Positions 8,552 to 16,237 of a stretch of DNA of 37,666 nt are shown piece after piece. How positions within the stretch are numbered: position 1 is the stretch's first letter; each line of letters starts with the position of its first letter. Position numbers and translations under genes: made by a program. The notes below the pieces were generated by a model that did no database searches, was not told where the DNA came from, and was given only the letters and a program-made list of their open reading frames with translations. Origin of the DNA: Paracoccaceae bacterium (GTDB lineage Bacteria > Pseudomonadota > Alphaproteobacteria > Rhodobacterales > Rhodobacteraceae); contig CACBXB010000016.1 in NCBI GenBank assembly GCA_902543185.1, forward strand, positions 1 through 37,666. The letters are read 5' to 3'.

Positions 8552-9628
8552 ATGTTATATCGTGAAGCTGGAGATTTTAGTACGACCTATCGTGAGGACA
8601 ATCAAACGTTCCCAATAAGGTTCGACCGTTACCGATATTACGCCGTAATGTTAATAGCATTTTTGGTGATACCGTTTTTTGTCAACGACTACTGGGTGAA
8701 CGCAATATTTTTGCCATTTTTAATTTACTCGATTGCAGCTCTAGGATTGAATATCCTTACTGGATATTGTGGCCAGGTATCGTTGGGCACTGGGGGCTTT
8801 ATGGCAGTTGGAGCATATGCGGTATATAAACTCATGACTGCTTTCCCTGACATCAGTGTACTTATACATATTGTTTTAGCCGGGGGTGTTACTGCACTAG
8901 TGGGTATTTTGTTTGGTCTGCCTAGCTTGCGAATTAAAGGTTTTTACCTGGCGGTTGCAACTTTGGCAGCTCAGTTTTTTCTCGTTTGGGTATTTAATAG
9001 GATACCTTGGTTTTACAATTATTCGGCCTCTGGGCAAATCAACGCACCTGAACGAACATTCCTAGGGTTTACAGTGACTGGAGCTGAAACCAAAGCTTGG
9101 GTGGCATATTTGGTTTGTTTAGTTTTTGTTACCATAAGTGCGATAGTTGCTAGGAACATGACCCGGGGAGCCCTCGGTCGATCTTGGATGGCTATTCGAG
9201 ACATGGATATTGCTGCAGAAATCATTGGAGTAAACCCCTTAAAAGCTAAATTGAGCGCCTTTGCAATAAGTTCGTTTTTTGTTGGAATATCGGGAGCGCT
9301 CTACTTTTCTGTGTATCTTGGAGCTGTTGAAGTAGGTGAAGTATTTGGAATAAACAAATCATTTTTAGTTTTGTTTATGATAATAATTGGTGGATTAGGT
9401 TCGGTCTTTGGTAGCTTTATAGGCGCTGCATTTCTAGTTTTGTTGCCTGTACTATTAAAAAATGTTTTAGTAGGCTACTTTGGGTGGCAAACGGATGTTG
9501 CTGCGCACTTAGAGTTTATGATTATAGGTGGGTTAATTGTATGGTTCTTGATAGTTGAGCCTCACGGATTAGCCCAACTATGGAGGTTGGGAAAGGAAAA
9601 ATTAAGAATGTGGCCTTTCCCTTATTAG
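8552..9628 (+). CDS. Branched-chain-type ABC transporter permease (LivM-like)
   Basis: This is a 358-residue membrane protein, the partner permease of the LivH-like subunit. An N-terminal hydrophilic stretch of about 30 residues precedes the first helix. The family blocks are ALGLNILTGYCGQVSLG, FYLAVATLA and IIGGLGSVFGSFIGA. The C-terminus EPHGLAQLWR is typical of LivM. The ATG lies 3 bp after the livH-like stop, so the two permeases are surely co-transcribed. Length and topology are normal. Confidence 0.93.
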   Translation: MLYREAGDFSTTYREDNQTFPIRFDRYRYYAVMLIAFLVIPFFVNDYWVNAIFLPFLIYSIAALGLNILTGYCGQVSLGTGGFMAVGAYAVYKLMTAFPDISVLIHIVLAGGVTALVGILFGLPSLRIKGFYLAVATLAAQFFLVWVFNRIPWFYNYSASGQINAPERTFLGFTVTGAETKAWVAYLVCLVFVTISAIVARNMTRGALGRSWMAIRDMDIAAEIIGVNPLKAKLSAFAISSFFVGISGALYFSVYLGAVEVGEVFGINKSFLVLFMIIIGGLGSVFGSFIGAAFLVLLPVLLKNVLVGYFGWQTDVAAHLEFMIIGGLIVWFLIVEPHGLAQLWRLGKEKLRMWPFPY

Positions 9629-9684
9629 TAACCAAATGTAGTTAGTTTGGTTGGAAATTGGTTTAAAATGGGAGAAAATTACCA

Positions 9685-10965
9685 ATGTTTAAAAAAACTA
9701 TTTTAGCAGCGTTATCTTCGATAATGTTTGCTGGCCCTGCGTTGGCGGAGCTTGTAGTTCCGTGGTTCGCATATAGAACGGGTGCTTATGCGCCAAGTGG
9801 TATACCGTTAGTTGACGGTATCAATGACTATTTTACGATGGTAAATGAGCGTGATGGTGGTATTGGAGGCGTTCCGGTGCGAGTCTTAGAATGTGAAACT
9901 GGATATAACACCGAAAAAAGCGTTGAGTGCTACGAGTCTACCAAAGCCGAGGGATCGCTAGTTTATCAACCAATGAGTACAGGTGTTACCTACCAATTGA
10001 TACCCAAAGCAACTGCTGATGGTATCGCTCTTCATACTTTAGGTTACGGAAGAACTTCAGCAGCAAACGGTCGTGTGTTCTCGAATGTTTTTAATTATCC
10101 AGCGAACTATTGGACAGCAGCTTCAGTTGCCGTGAACCATCTACTAGCTGAAAATGGTGGTAGTATTTCAGGCAAAAAAGTCACCTTAGTCTATCATAAC
10201 TCTGCCTATGGTAAAGAACCGATCAGAGTCTTGGAAATGCTTGCTGACAAACATGGTTTTGAGTTTAATGCAATACCTGTTGACCATCCGGGACAAGAAC
10301 AAAAATCTCAGTGGCTTCAAATTCGTCGTGAAAAACCTGACTATGTGTTGATGTGGGGCTGGGGTGTTATGAACTCAGTTGCTATCAACGAAGCTGCAAA
10401 TATTCGGTTTCCAATGGAAAATTTCATAGGCGTTTGGTGGTCAGGATCTGAAAATGACGTCCTTCCAGCTGGTATGCGTGCTGACGGCTACAAAGCCCTA
10501 GCACTTAATGCGCCAGGAACAGACTATGGTATTTACGATGAGTTGAAAGCAAACGTATGGGACAAAGGTTTAACTGCTGGTGCAGGAGATCAAATTGGTT
10601 CAGTCCTTTATAATAGAGCTTTATACATGGCATTTTTAACACATATGGCAATCGAGAAAGCTCAAGAAGTCACTGGTGTCGCAGATATTTCTCAAGCTGA
10701 CATGATCAAAGGTATGGAAGCTTTGGAAATTACAGATGCGATGATGGCTGAAAATGGACTTGCAGGCTTTGCGCCTTCTTTTAAAGTCACTTGCGAAGAT
10801 CATGGTGGTTCAGGACTTGGTGCAGTTCAGCAGTGGGATGCTTCTGCCAAAACATGGAACTTGATTACGGATTTTATTGAGCCTGATATGGGAATGATAG
10901 CTCCATTGATCAAAGAAGATTCTGAAGCATTTGCAAAAGAAAACAACATAGCAATGCGTTGCTAA
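9685..10965 (+). CDS. ABC transporter periplasmic substrate-binding protein (LivK/Leu-binding type)
   Basis: This 426-residue protein has a clear signal peptide (residues 1-21, basic FKK, hydrophobic core, cleavage after PALA). It then adopts the type I periplasmic-binding fold: YRTGAYAPSGIP at the N-lobe entry and GKKVTLVYHNSAYGKE in the second lobe start. Two nearby cysteines (ECETGYNTEKSVEC) could form a disulfide, and another pair sits late (TCEDH and the terminal MRC). It captures the substrate in the periplasm for the two permeases upstream. In marine roseobacters this subfamily is usually annotated as a branched-chain amino acid binder, but the flanking CoA ligases point to a carboxylic acid. 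A GC-rich terminator follows. Confidence 0.92.
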   Translation: MFKKTILAALSSIMFAGPALAELVVPWFAYRTGAYAPSGIPLVDGINDYFTMVNERDGGIGGVPVRVLECETGYNTEKSVECYESTKAEGSLVYQPMSTGVTYQLIPKATADGIALHTLGYGRTSAANGRVFSNVFNYPANYWTAASVAVNHLLAENGGSISGKKVTLVYHNSAYGKEPIRVLEMLADKHGFEFNAIPVDHPGQEQKSQWLQIRREKPDYVLMWGWGVMNSVAINEAANIRFPMENFIGVWWSGSENDVLPAGMRADGYKALALNAPGTDYGIYDELKANVWDKGLTAGAGDQIGSVLYNRALYMAFLTHMAIEKAQEVTGVADISQADMIKGMEALEITDAMMAENGLAGFAPSFKVTCEDHGGSGLGAVQQWDASAKTWNLITDFIEPDMGMIAPLIKEDSEAFAKENNIAMRC

Positions 10966-10974
10966 TGAAAGCTT

Positions 10975-11004
10975 TCGGCCGCGCTACAGCGCGGCCGACT
11001 TTTT
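10975..11004 (+). terminator. Intrinsic terminator/attenuator between the binding-protein and second ATPase genes
   Basis: A perfect 10-bp stem (10975-10984 with 10989-10998) with the TACA loop is followed by CTTTTT. The stem is almost pure GC in an AT-rich neighbourhood. It sits 9 bp after the binding-protein stop and 11 bp before the next ATG, so it probably sets a lower transcript level for the downstream ATPase and ligase genes. Confidence 0.85.
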
Positions 11005-11015
11005 GAGGTTTAATA

Positions 11016-11840
11016 ATGGAAAACTCTGAAACGCAAGTGCCACCGCTTCTTGAATTAAATAACATAGAAGTAATTTATAATCATGTGATTCTAGTGTTAC
11101 GTGGAGTGTCTCTTGTTGTTCCAAAGGGAGGAATTGTTGCTCTTCTAGGCGGCAATGGAGCAGGTAAAACAACGACCCTTAAGTCAATTTCAAACCTATT
11201 ACACTCTGAGAGAGGTGAAGTCACGAAAGGCTACATCAGTTATAGGGGCGTTGAGATACAGGGTTCTGATCCGTCTGAAATGGTCAAAAGTGGTGTAATT
11301 CAAGTGATGGAAGGTCGCCACTGTTTTGAGCATTTAACAGTAGAGGAAAACTTATTAACTGGTGCATATACTAGGAAAGATGGAAAAGGCTCCATAGAAG
11401 CAGATCTAGATATGGTCTACAATTATTTTCCGCGTCTTAAAGACCGAAGAAAAAGCCAAGCTGGTTATACTTCGGGCGGTGAGCAGCAAATGTGTGCACT
11501 TGGTAGAGCACTAATGAGCAAGCCTGAAACAATACTTCTCGATGAACCCTCAATGGGTTTAGCTCCACAACTTGTTGAGCAAATTTTCGAAATAGTAAAA
11601 TCAATCAATGAGAATGAAGGTGTGACTTTTTTACTTGCTGAACAGAATACCAACGTTGCTTTGCGTTATGCGCATTACGGTTATATTCTAGAGTCTGGTA
11701 GAGTTGTTATGGATGGCGAGGCTGCAGAATTGCGTGAAAACCCTGATGTAAAAGAATTTTATTTAGGCATGTCCGAAGAAGGACGTAAGTCTTTTCGTGA
11801 TGTTAGAAGCTATCGTCGACGAAAGCGATGGCTTTCATAA
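11016..11840 (+). CDS. Branched-chain-type ABC transporter ATP-binding protein (LivF-like) with a basic tail
   Basis: This is the second ATPase of the importer, 274 residues. It has Walker A GGNGAGKT (45-52), the signature TSGGEQQ (152-158), Walker B ILLDEPSMGL (173-182) and the LivF-type LLAEQNTN switch region. Typical LivF proteins are about 235 residues and end soon after YLG. Here about 22 extra residues follow YLGMSEE, rich in arginine (RSYRRRKRW), which may contact the membrane or a partner. The ATG at 11016 follows TGAGGT. Transcription must read through the hairpin at 10975-11004 or start after it. Confidence 0.92.
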   Translation: MENSETQVPPLLELNNIEVIYNHVILVLRGVSLVVPKGGIVALLGGNGAGKTTTLKSISNLLHSERGEVTKGYISYRGVEIQGSDPSEMVKSGVIQVMEGRHCFEHLTVEENLLTGAYTRKDGKGSIEADLDMVYNYFPRLKDRRKSQAGYTSGGEQQMCALGRALMSKPETILLDEPSMGLAPQLVEQIFEIVKSINENEGVTFLLAEQNTNVALRYAHYGYILESGRVVMDGEAAELRENPDVKEFYLGMSEEGRKSFRDVRSYRRRKRWLS

Positions 11841-11872
11841 TACAATCTTTGATTTAAAGAAAAGAGAAAAAA

Positions 11873-13090
11873 ATGGCGTTTTTTGACGATTTGGAAACAC
11901 GTAGTAGTGACCAAAGGTCAACTGAAAATGTAGCTTTACTCAAAGATATCCTTAATTTGGCTGTTAATCTCGATGGCTATAAAGTTCCGTTTGGTAGCGT
12001 TGATCTTTCAAAATTTAAATCTTTAGAAGATCTTCCATCCCTACCGGTATTACGAAAATCGGAACTATCTGAAAAGCAGGTTAAGAGTAATTTGCTTGGT
12101 GGGTTTTCTGCTAAAAAACCGCATGATTTTGCTCACATATTTCAATCCCCAGGGCCAATCTACGAACCCGGTGGCGTCAGTCACGATTGGTGGCGCATTG
12201 GTCGGTTCTTACATGCTCTTAATATCGGAAAAGGCGATATTGTGCACAACTGCTTTAGTTACCACTTAACCCCCGCAGGCGCGATATTTGAGAGTGGTGC
12301 TAGGGCTGTAGGTGCAGCTGTAGTACCAGCAGGAGTGGGGCAAACTGAGTTACAAGTTAGAGCAGCATCAGATATTGGTTCAAACGTTTATTCGGGAACC
12401 CCTGATTATTTGAAAATCATATTGGATAAAGCTGATGAAATGGGTGAAAAACTATCTTTCAATCGGGCTGCTGTGGGTGGAGGCGCGTTATTTCCATCTT
12501 TAAGGCAAGAATATGCAGATAGAGGCATTGTTTGTAGACAAAATTATGCGACAGCTGATTTAGGAAATGTAGCTTATGAGAGTGAAGCACTTGATGGTAT
12601 GCTCGTAGACGAGGGTGTTATCGTAGAAATAGTTACCCCTGGCACGGGAAACCCAGTTCCAATTGGTGAAGTTGGTGAAGTTGTCGTAACATCACTTAAT
12701 GCTGACTACCCTCTAATTCGGTTTGCGACTGGTGATTTAAGTGCATTTATGGAAGGTGAGTCTCCTTGTGGTAGAACCAACATTCGCATTAAAGGGTGGA
12801 TGGGAAGAGCAGACCAAACAACAAAAATAAAAGGTTTGTTTGTGCGTCCAGAGCAAGTTGCTGATCTTGTTTCAAGTCACAAAGATATTCAAAGAGCTCG
12901 AGTTATTGCCACGCGAGAGGGTGAAATGGACGTAATGACTGTTAAAATCGAAACATATCATCAAGATTCAGAAGCGTTCGAGGCATCGATTACATCCACG
13001 CTAAAACTTAAGGGTAATGTAGAGTTGGTAAGTCCTGGGTCTCTACCTAGAGATGGCGTAGTTATTGAGGACTTACGCGAGTACGACTAA
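11873..13090 (+). CDS. PaaK-like adenylate-forming protein (divergent phenylacetate-CoA ligase family)
   Basis: The 405 residues align by eye with phenylacetate-CoA ligases. They have an aromatic-acid-ligase-like A5 region (NYATADLG), YPLIRFATGDLS for A7, GRADQTTKIKG for A8, and a C-terminal ACT-like small domain. Two core elements are abnormal. The Ser/Thr-rich phosphate loop SSGTTGKP is replaced by QSPGPIYEPGG (91-101). The C-terminal motif, which normally carries a catalytic lysine, reads LPRDGVVIED. The protein may therefore be a non-adenylating or thioester-only relative, or use another lysine. It sits 32 bp downstream of the LivF-like ATPase and belongs to the transporter operon. The substrate is unknown. 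Confidence 0.82.
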   Translation: MAFFDDLETRSSDQRSTENVALLKDILNLAVNLDGYKVPFGSVDLSKFKSLEDLPSLPVLRKSELSEKQVKSNLLGGFSAKKPHDFAHIFQSPGPIYEPGGVSHDWWRIGRFLHALNIGKGDIVHNCFSYHLTPAGAIFESGARAVGAAVVPAGVGQTELQVRAASDIGSNVYSGTPDYLKIILDKADEMGEKLSFNRAAVGGGALFPSLRQEYADRGIVCRQNYATADLGNVAYESEALDGMLVDEGVIVEIVTPGTGNPVPIGEVGEVVVTSLNADYPLIRFATGDLSAFMEGESPCGRTNIRIKGWMGRADQTTKIKGLFVRPEQVADLVSSHKDIQRARVIATREGEMDVMTVKIETYHQDSEAFEASITSTLKLKGNVELVSPGSLPRDGVVIEDLREYD

Positions 13091-13103
13091 ATTTAAAGAA
13101 TTA

Positions 13104-14351
13104 TTATTTAAAACGTTTCGGGCTGTATCCGCTAATATCTAAATTTAGCTTATTATTGGTAACTAATTGGGCTAAAATAAAACCTGTTTTGGGTCCTGAA
13201 GTCATCCCAATATGTTGGTGACCAAAACCAGTAAAAATACCCGTATTATCGATCTCTCCAATCATGGGAAGGCTATCGGGTAGCGTCGGCCTAAAACCCA
13301 TCCACTCGGATGTATTTTCAAATTTCAAATCAGGGAAAGTTTTCTGACTAACCTTCTTTATAAAATCTATCGGTTTTCTTGAAGCTGAGGCGTTTAAACC
13401 TCCTAATTCGACAGTACCTGCACACCTGAGCCCAGTCGTCATTGGGGTTACCGCAAACTTACCTTCAGTAATCATCATGGGGTTCCGCGGCTCCACAGAA
13501 GGATTTTCGTAAACAACGTGATAACCGCGTTCTGTTTCTAAGGGGACTTTTATTTTCAAGTTTTTAATAAGATTTTTAGACCAGATGCCAGAAGTAACGA
13601 CCGCTTTTTGGCAAATTATTTCTTCATCTTCCAATTGAACAGAATAAATATGATCATTTACAGTGTTGAGGTTTTTGACGGACTTTTTTATGAACTTTCC
13701 ACCATTTTTTTGGAATACATCAAATAATGCTTTCACATATCCTAGTGGGTTAGTTATGTGGCCTTGACCTTCTAAGACAGCCATACATCTAACGTCGGGC
13801 GAAAGAATTGGCTCTTCGTCGCGGACATCATTGCCCAAAACTAGATTTGGTATAAATCCATACCCGGATTTTACTTTCCATCCATAGGCGTCGGCTTTAA
13901 AAGCCTCGTGCGTTTTATATATATAACTGAATTTGCTGTCGCGTAACCATTTTTCCGCTGATGTGCCTTTGACTAAGCTTTTGTGCTGATCAACAGAGTC
14001 CTGAACGAGAGGTACCAGATTTTCTATAATTTTTTTTGAACGGCTTTCTGTAGCATTTGCCATAAATTTAATTAACCACGGCAGTAATTTTGGAAAATAG
14101 TGCCATTTCAAAAAAATGGGTGACGATTTACTCAGTAAATATTTCGGGGCTGATTTCCAAAGTTCAGGAGCATTAACGGGAACCATTGCCCACTGGGCCA
14201 ATAATCCCGCATTACCCATGCTCGCACCGTTGCCAGGAAGTGCTTTATCAACCAAAACAACTTCCTTACCTTGATTTTGGAGCCAGAGAGCTGTCGATAC
14301 ACCCACGATGCCCGCTCCGATAACAACAATTGGTTTCATCTCATTCTTCAT
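13104..14351 (-). CDS. dadA: FAD-dependent D-amino-acid dehydrogenase (DadA-like)
   Basis: This 415-residue flavoprotein of the DAO family probably oxidises D-amino acids to 2-oxo acids, passing electrons to the respiratory chain. The dinucleotide-binding motif VVIGAGIVGVS is at the N-terminus (about 9-19). The C-terminal blocks GFRPTLPDSLPMIG and FGHQHIGMTSGP match DadA. There is no signal peptide. The ATG at 14351 is my choice; the ATG at 14339 is also plausible because AAGAATGAG precedes it, and a TTG at 14366 would add five residues. It is transcribed toward the PaaK-like gene and ends 13 bp from it. A perfect palindrome lies just upstream (14370-14395). Confidence 0.85.
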   Translation of the reverse strand: MKNEMKPIVVIGAGIVGVSTALWLQNQGKEVVLVDKALPGNGASMGNAGLLAQWAMVPVNAPELWKSAPKYLLSKSSPIFLKWHYFPKLLPWLIKFMANATESRSKKIIENLVPLVQDSVDQHKSLVKGTSAEKWLRDSKFSYIYKTHEAFKADAYGWKVKSGYGFIPNLVLGNDVRDEEPILSPDVRCMAVLEGQGHITNPLGYVKALFDVFQKNGGKFIKKSVKNLNTVNDHIYSVQLEDEEIICQKAVVTSGIWSKNLIKNLKIKVPLETERGYHVVYENPSVEPRNPMMITEGKFAVTPMTTGLRCAGTVELGGLNASASRKPIDFIKKVSQKTFPDLKFENTSEWMGFRPTLPDSLPMIGEIDNTGIFTGFGHQHIGMTSGPKTGFILAQLVTNNKLNLDISGYSPKRFK

Positions 14352-14369
14352 AATACAAATAACCAATGA

Positions 14370-14395
14370 TTATTTTATGATCTATCATAAAATAA
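14370..14395. promoter_or_regulatory. Perfect 26-bp palindrome upstream of the D-amino-acid dehydrogenase (probable operator)
   Basis: Two perfect 12-bp arms (TTATTTTATGAT and its complement) are separated by CT. It lies 19-31 bp upstream of the possible dehydrogenase start codons and includes TATGAT, a good -10 sequence, on both strands. An operator overlapping the promoter is the simplest reading. The AT-rich stem and lack of a T-run after a gene end argue against a terminator. Confidence 0.6.
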
Positions 14396-14557
14396 ACTGG
14401 CAAAAAACACAGAATAACTGCTGGAGTATATGACTTTTTATTAAAACCCAGTTATTAGTAGGCGGCTATATTTATTATTTCTTAAATAATTCTAAATTTT
14501 TGGGTGCTGGACAATTTCTGGGACTTATGAAAAAGCAACGTAATCAGGAGATGATTT

Positions 14558-15886
14558 ATGGTAATTACGCGTTTTGCTCCTTCACCGACGGGCTTCTTGC
14601 ACATAGGAAATGTTAGAGCAGCTCTAATGAACTACCTTCTTGCTAAGAAGAGTAATGGTATTTTTATTCTCAGGATTGATGACACTGATCAGGAGAGATC
14701 TAAGCAGGAATATGTAGACTCTATCAAGACAGATTTGGATTGGTTAGGTCTCGAATGGGATCGAATTGAATATCAGTCATCTAGATTAGACTTATATAAT
14801 TCCGCGTCCGATAAGCTTCGTTCTATTGATTTGCTCTATGAATGTTTTGAGACCCCCTCAGAGCTGGATTTAAAACGTAAAAAGCAACTTAATATGGGCA
14901 AACCGCCAGTTTATGACCGTGCGGCATTGGCTTTATCAGATGAAGAAAAATTAAACCTTAGAAATAATCGCGGTGATGGTCACTGGAGGTTTAAGCTTGA
15001 GCAAAATCGTATTGAATGGAAGGATGAAATTCTGAAAGATCTTTCTATCGACGCGGCATCAGTCTCAGATCCTGTTTTAATAAGAGCAGATGGTCAATAT
15101 TTGTATACTCTTGCATCTGTGGTTGACGACATAGACATGGGAATAACACATGTAGTCCGTGGGTCAGATCATGTTACAAACACAGCGACACAAATCCAGA
15201 TGATTAAAGCTCTTGGGGGTGATATACCTAAATTTGCTCACCACTCTCTGTTGACTGGTCCAGGTGGGGAGGCTTTATCAAAAAGGTTAGGCACTTTAGC
15301 CCTAAAAGATTTGAAAGAAGCCGGTATTGAGCCGGCCGCTCTATGCAGCTTGATGGCACGTTTGGGATCTTCCCAGCCAGTTGAACTGCGTATTACATTG
15401 GATGAAATTGCCAAAGATTTTGACCTTTCAATTTTTGGCTCAGCTCCCACTAAATTTGATGAAAAAGACCTTTATCCATTAACGCATCGATATCTTCAAA
15501 CTCTGAACTTAGGCGATGTTCAACAAAACCTCGCTTCTTTGGGCGTACCAACGAATTTAGCTCAGCCTTTCTGGGATATTACACGTGAAAATATTAACAC
15601 CTTAAATGATTTATCGGCTTGGTGGGATATTTTTTCACAAGGTGCTGAGCCAGTGATAGATGAGGCGGACCAGGAATTTGTTGAAAAAGCTATGTCTGTT
15701 TTACCAACAGAGCCTTTCGATGAATTCACTTGGTCGAAATGGACCGAAGAGGTGAAACAACTCACTGGACGTAAAGGCAAGCAGCTTTTCATGCCACTTC
15801 GGCTTGCTCTTACTGGAAAAGAGCGTGGGCCAGATATGGCGAAGGTTTTACCACTCTTACAAAATATCAAAGCAAAACAAATTTAA
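14558..15886 (+). CDS. gltX: Glutamate--tRNA ligase (short alphaproteobacterial type)
   Basis: This class I aminoacyl-tRNA synthetase charges tRNA-Glu (or tRNA-Gln in organisms that transamidate). The 442 residues begin with FAPSPTGFLHIGN, whose HIGN (15-18) is the HIGH motif. LSKRLG (240-245) replaces KMSKS. It is shorter than the usual 470-500 residues and has no zinc-type cysteine cluster, as in one of the two GltX paralogues common in alphaproteobacteria. The ATG at 14558 follows CAGGAGA at 14546-14552. About 160 AT-rich bases precede it, holding a loose inverted repeat (14413-14456). The stop faces DUF1244 across a probable terminator. Confidence 0.93.
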   Translation: MVITRFAPSPTGFLHIGNVRAALMNYLLAKKSNGIFILRIDDTDQERSKQEYVDSIKTDLDWLGLEWDRIEYQSSRLDLYNSASDKLRSIDLLYECFETPSELDLKRKKQLNMGKPPVYDRAALALSDEEKLNLRNNRGDGHWRFKLEQNRIEWKDEILKDLSIDAASVSDPVLIRADGQYLYTLASVVDDIDMGITHVVRGSDHVTNTATQIQMIKALGGDIPKFAHHSLLTGPGGEALSKRLGTLALKDLKEAGIEPAALCSLMARLGSSQPVELRITLDEIAKDFDLSIFGSAPTKFDEKDLYPLTHRYLQTLNLGDVQQNLASLGVPTNLAQPFWDITRENINTLNDLSAWWDIFSQGAEPVIDEADQEFVEKAMSVLPTEPFDEFTWSKWTEEVKQLTGRKGKQLFMPLRLALTGKERGPDMAKVLPLLQNIKAKQI

Positions 15887-15902
15887 GGTAACGGATTAAT
15901 AG

Positions 15903-15932
15903 AAAGTAAAAATTTTAGAAGTTTACTTTTTT
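15903..15932. terminator. AT-rich hairpin between convergent gltX and the DUF1244 gene
   Basis: An 8-bp inverted repeat, AAAGTAAA (15903-15910) and TTTACTTT (15922-15929), is followed by more T residues. It lies 17 bp after the gltX stop and overlaps the stop of the opposite gene, so it would act for gltX. The stem is weak (few GC pairs), hence moderate confidence. Confidence 0.5.
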
Positions 15933-16237
15933 AATTTCACATTCTCTAAAAATGCATTTTGAAAATTATCCTGTTTTTCTTTATTTGCTTCGGTCTGATA
16001 ATTTGTTTTCCACTCTTCCATCGACATTCCATAGAAAGTTTCGCGGGCTTCTTCTTTACTAAGTTCAACACCGTTTTCCATTGCTGCCTCCTGATACCAT
16101 CTAGATAAGCAGTTGCGACAAAACCCTGCTAGGTTCATAAGATCTATGTTTTGTACATCTGTACGTTCAACCATTAAATGTTTCTGTAATGCCCTGAAGG
16201 CAGCTGCCTCAAGTTTCGTTTTCAATGCATCATCCAT
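15923..16237 (-). CDS. DUF1244 family protein
   Basis: This is a 104-residue cytoplasmic protein of the DUF1244 family, which has no established function. The diagnostic segment is NLAGFCRNCLSRWYQEAA, with the CxxC pair C40/C43, followed by GMSMEEWK. The paired cysteines might bind metal or be redox-active, which is an inference. The ATG at 16237 overlaps the end of the upstream amidohydrolase-like gene by 8 bp, so the two are co-transcribed and probably translationally coupled. The last 20 residues are lysine-rich and not conserved as far as I recall. Confidence 0.88.
   Translation of the reverse strand: MDDALKTKLEAAAFRALQKHLMVERTDVQNIDLMNLAGFCRNCLSRWYQEAAMENGVELSKEEARETFYGMSMEEWKTNYQTEANKEKQDNFQNAFLENVKLKK

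Noticed and set aside
13091-13112. TTTAAA inverted repeat between the PaaK-like gene and the dehydrogenase as a terminator
   Set aside because: The stem is short and purely AT with no T-run, too weak to call.
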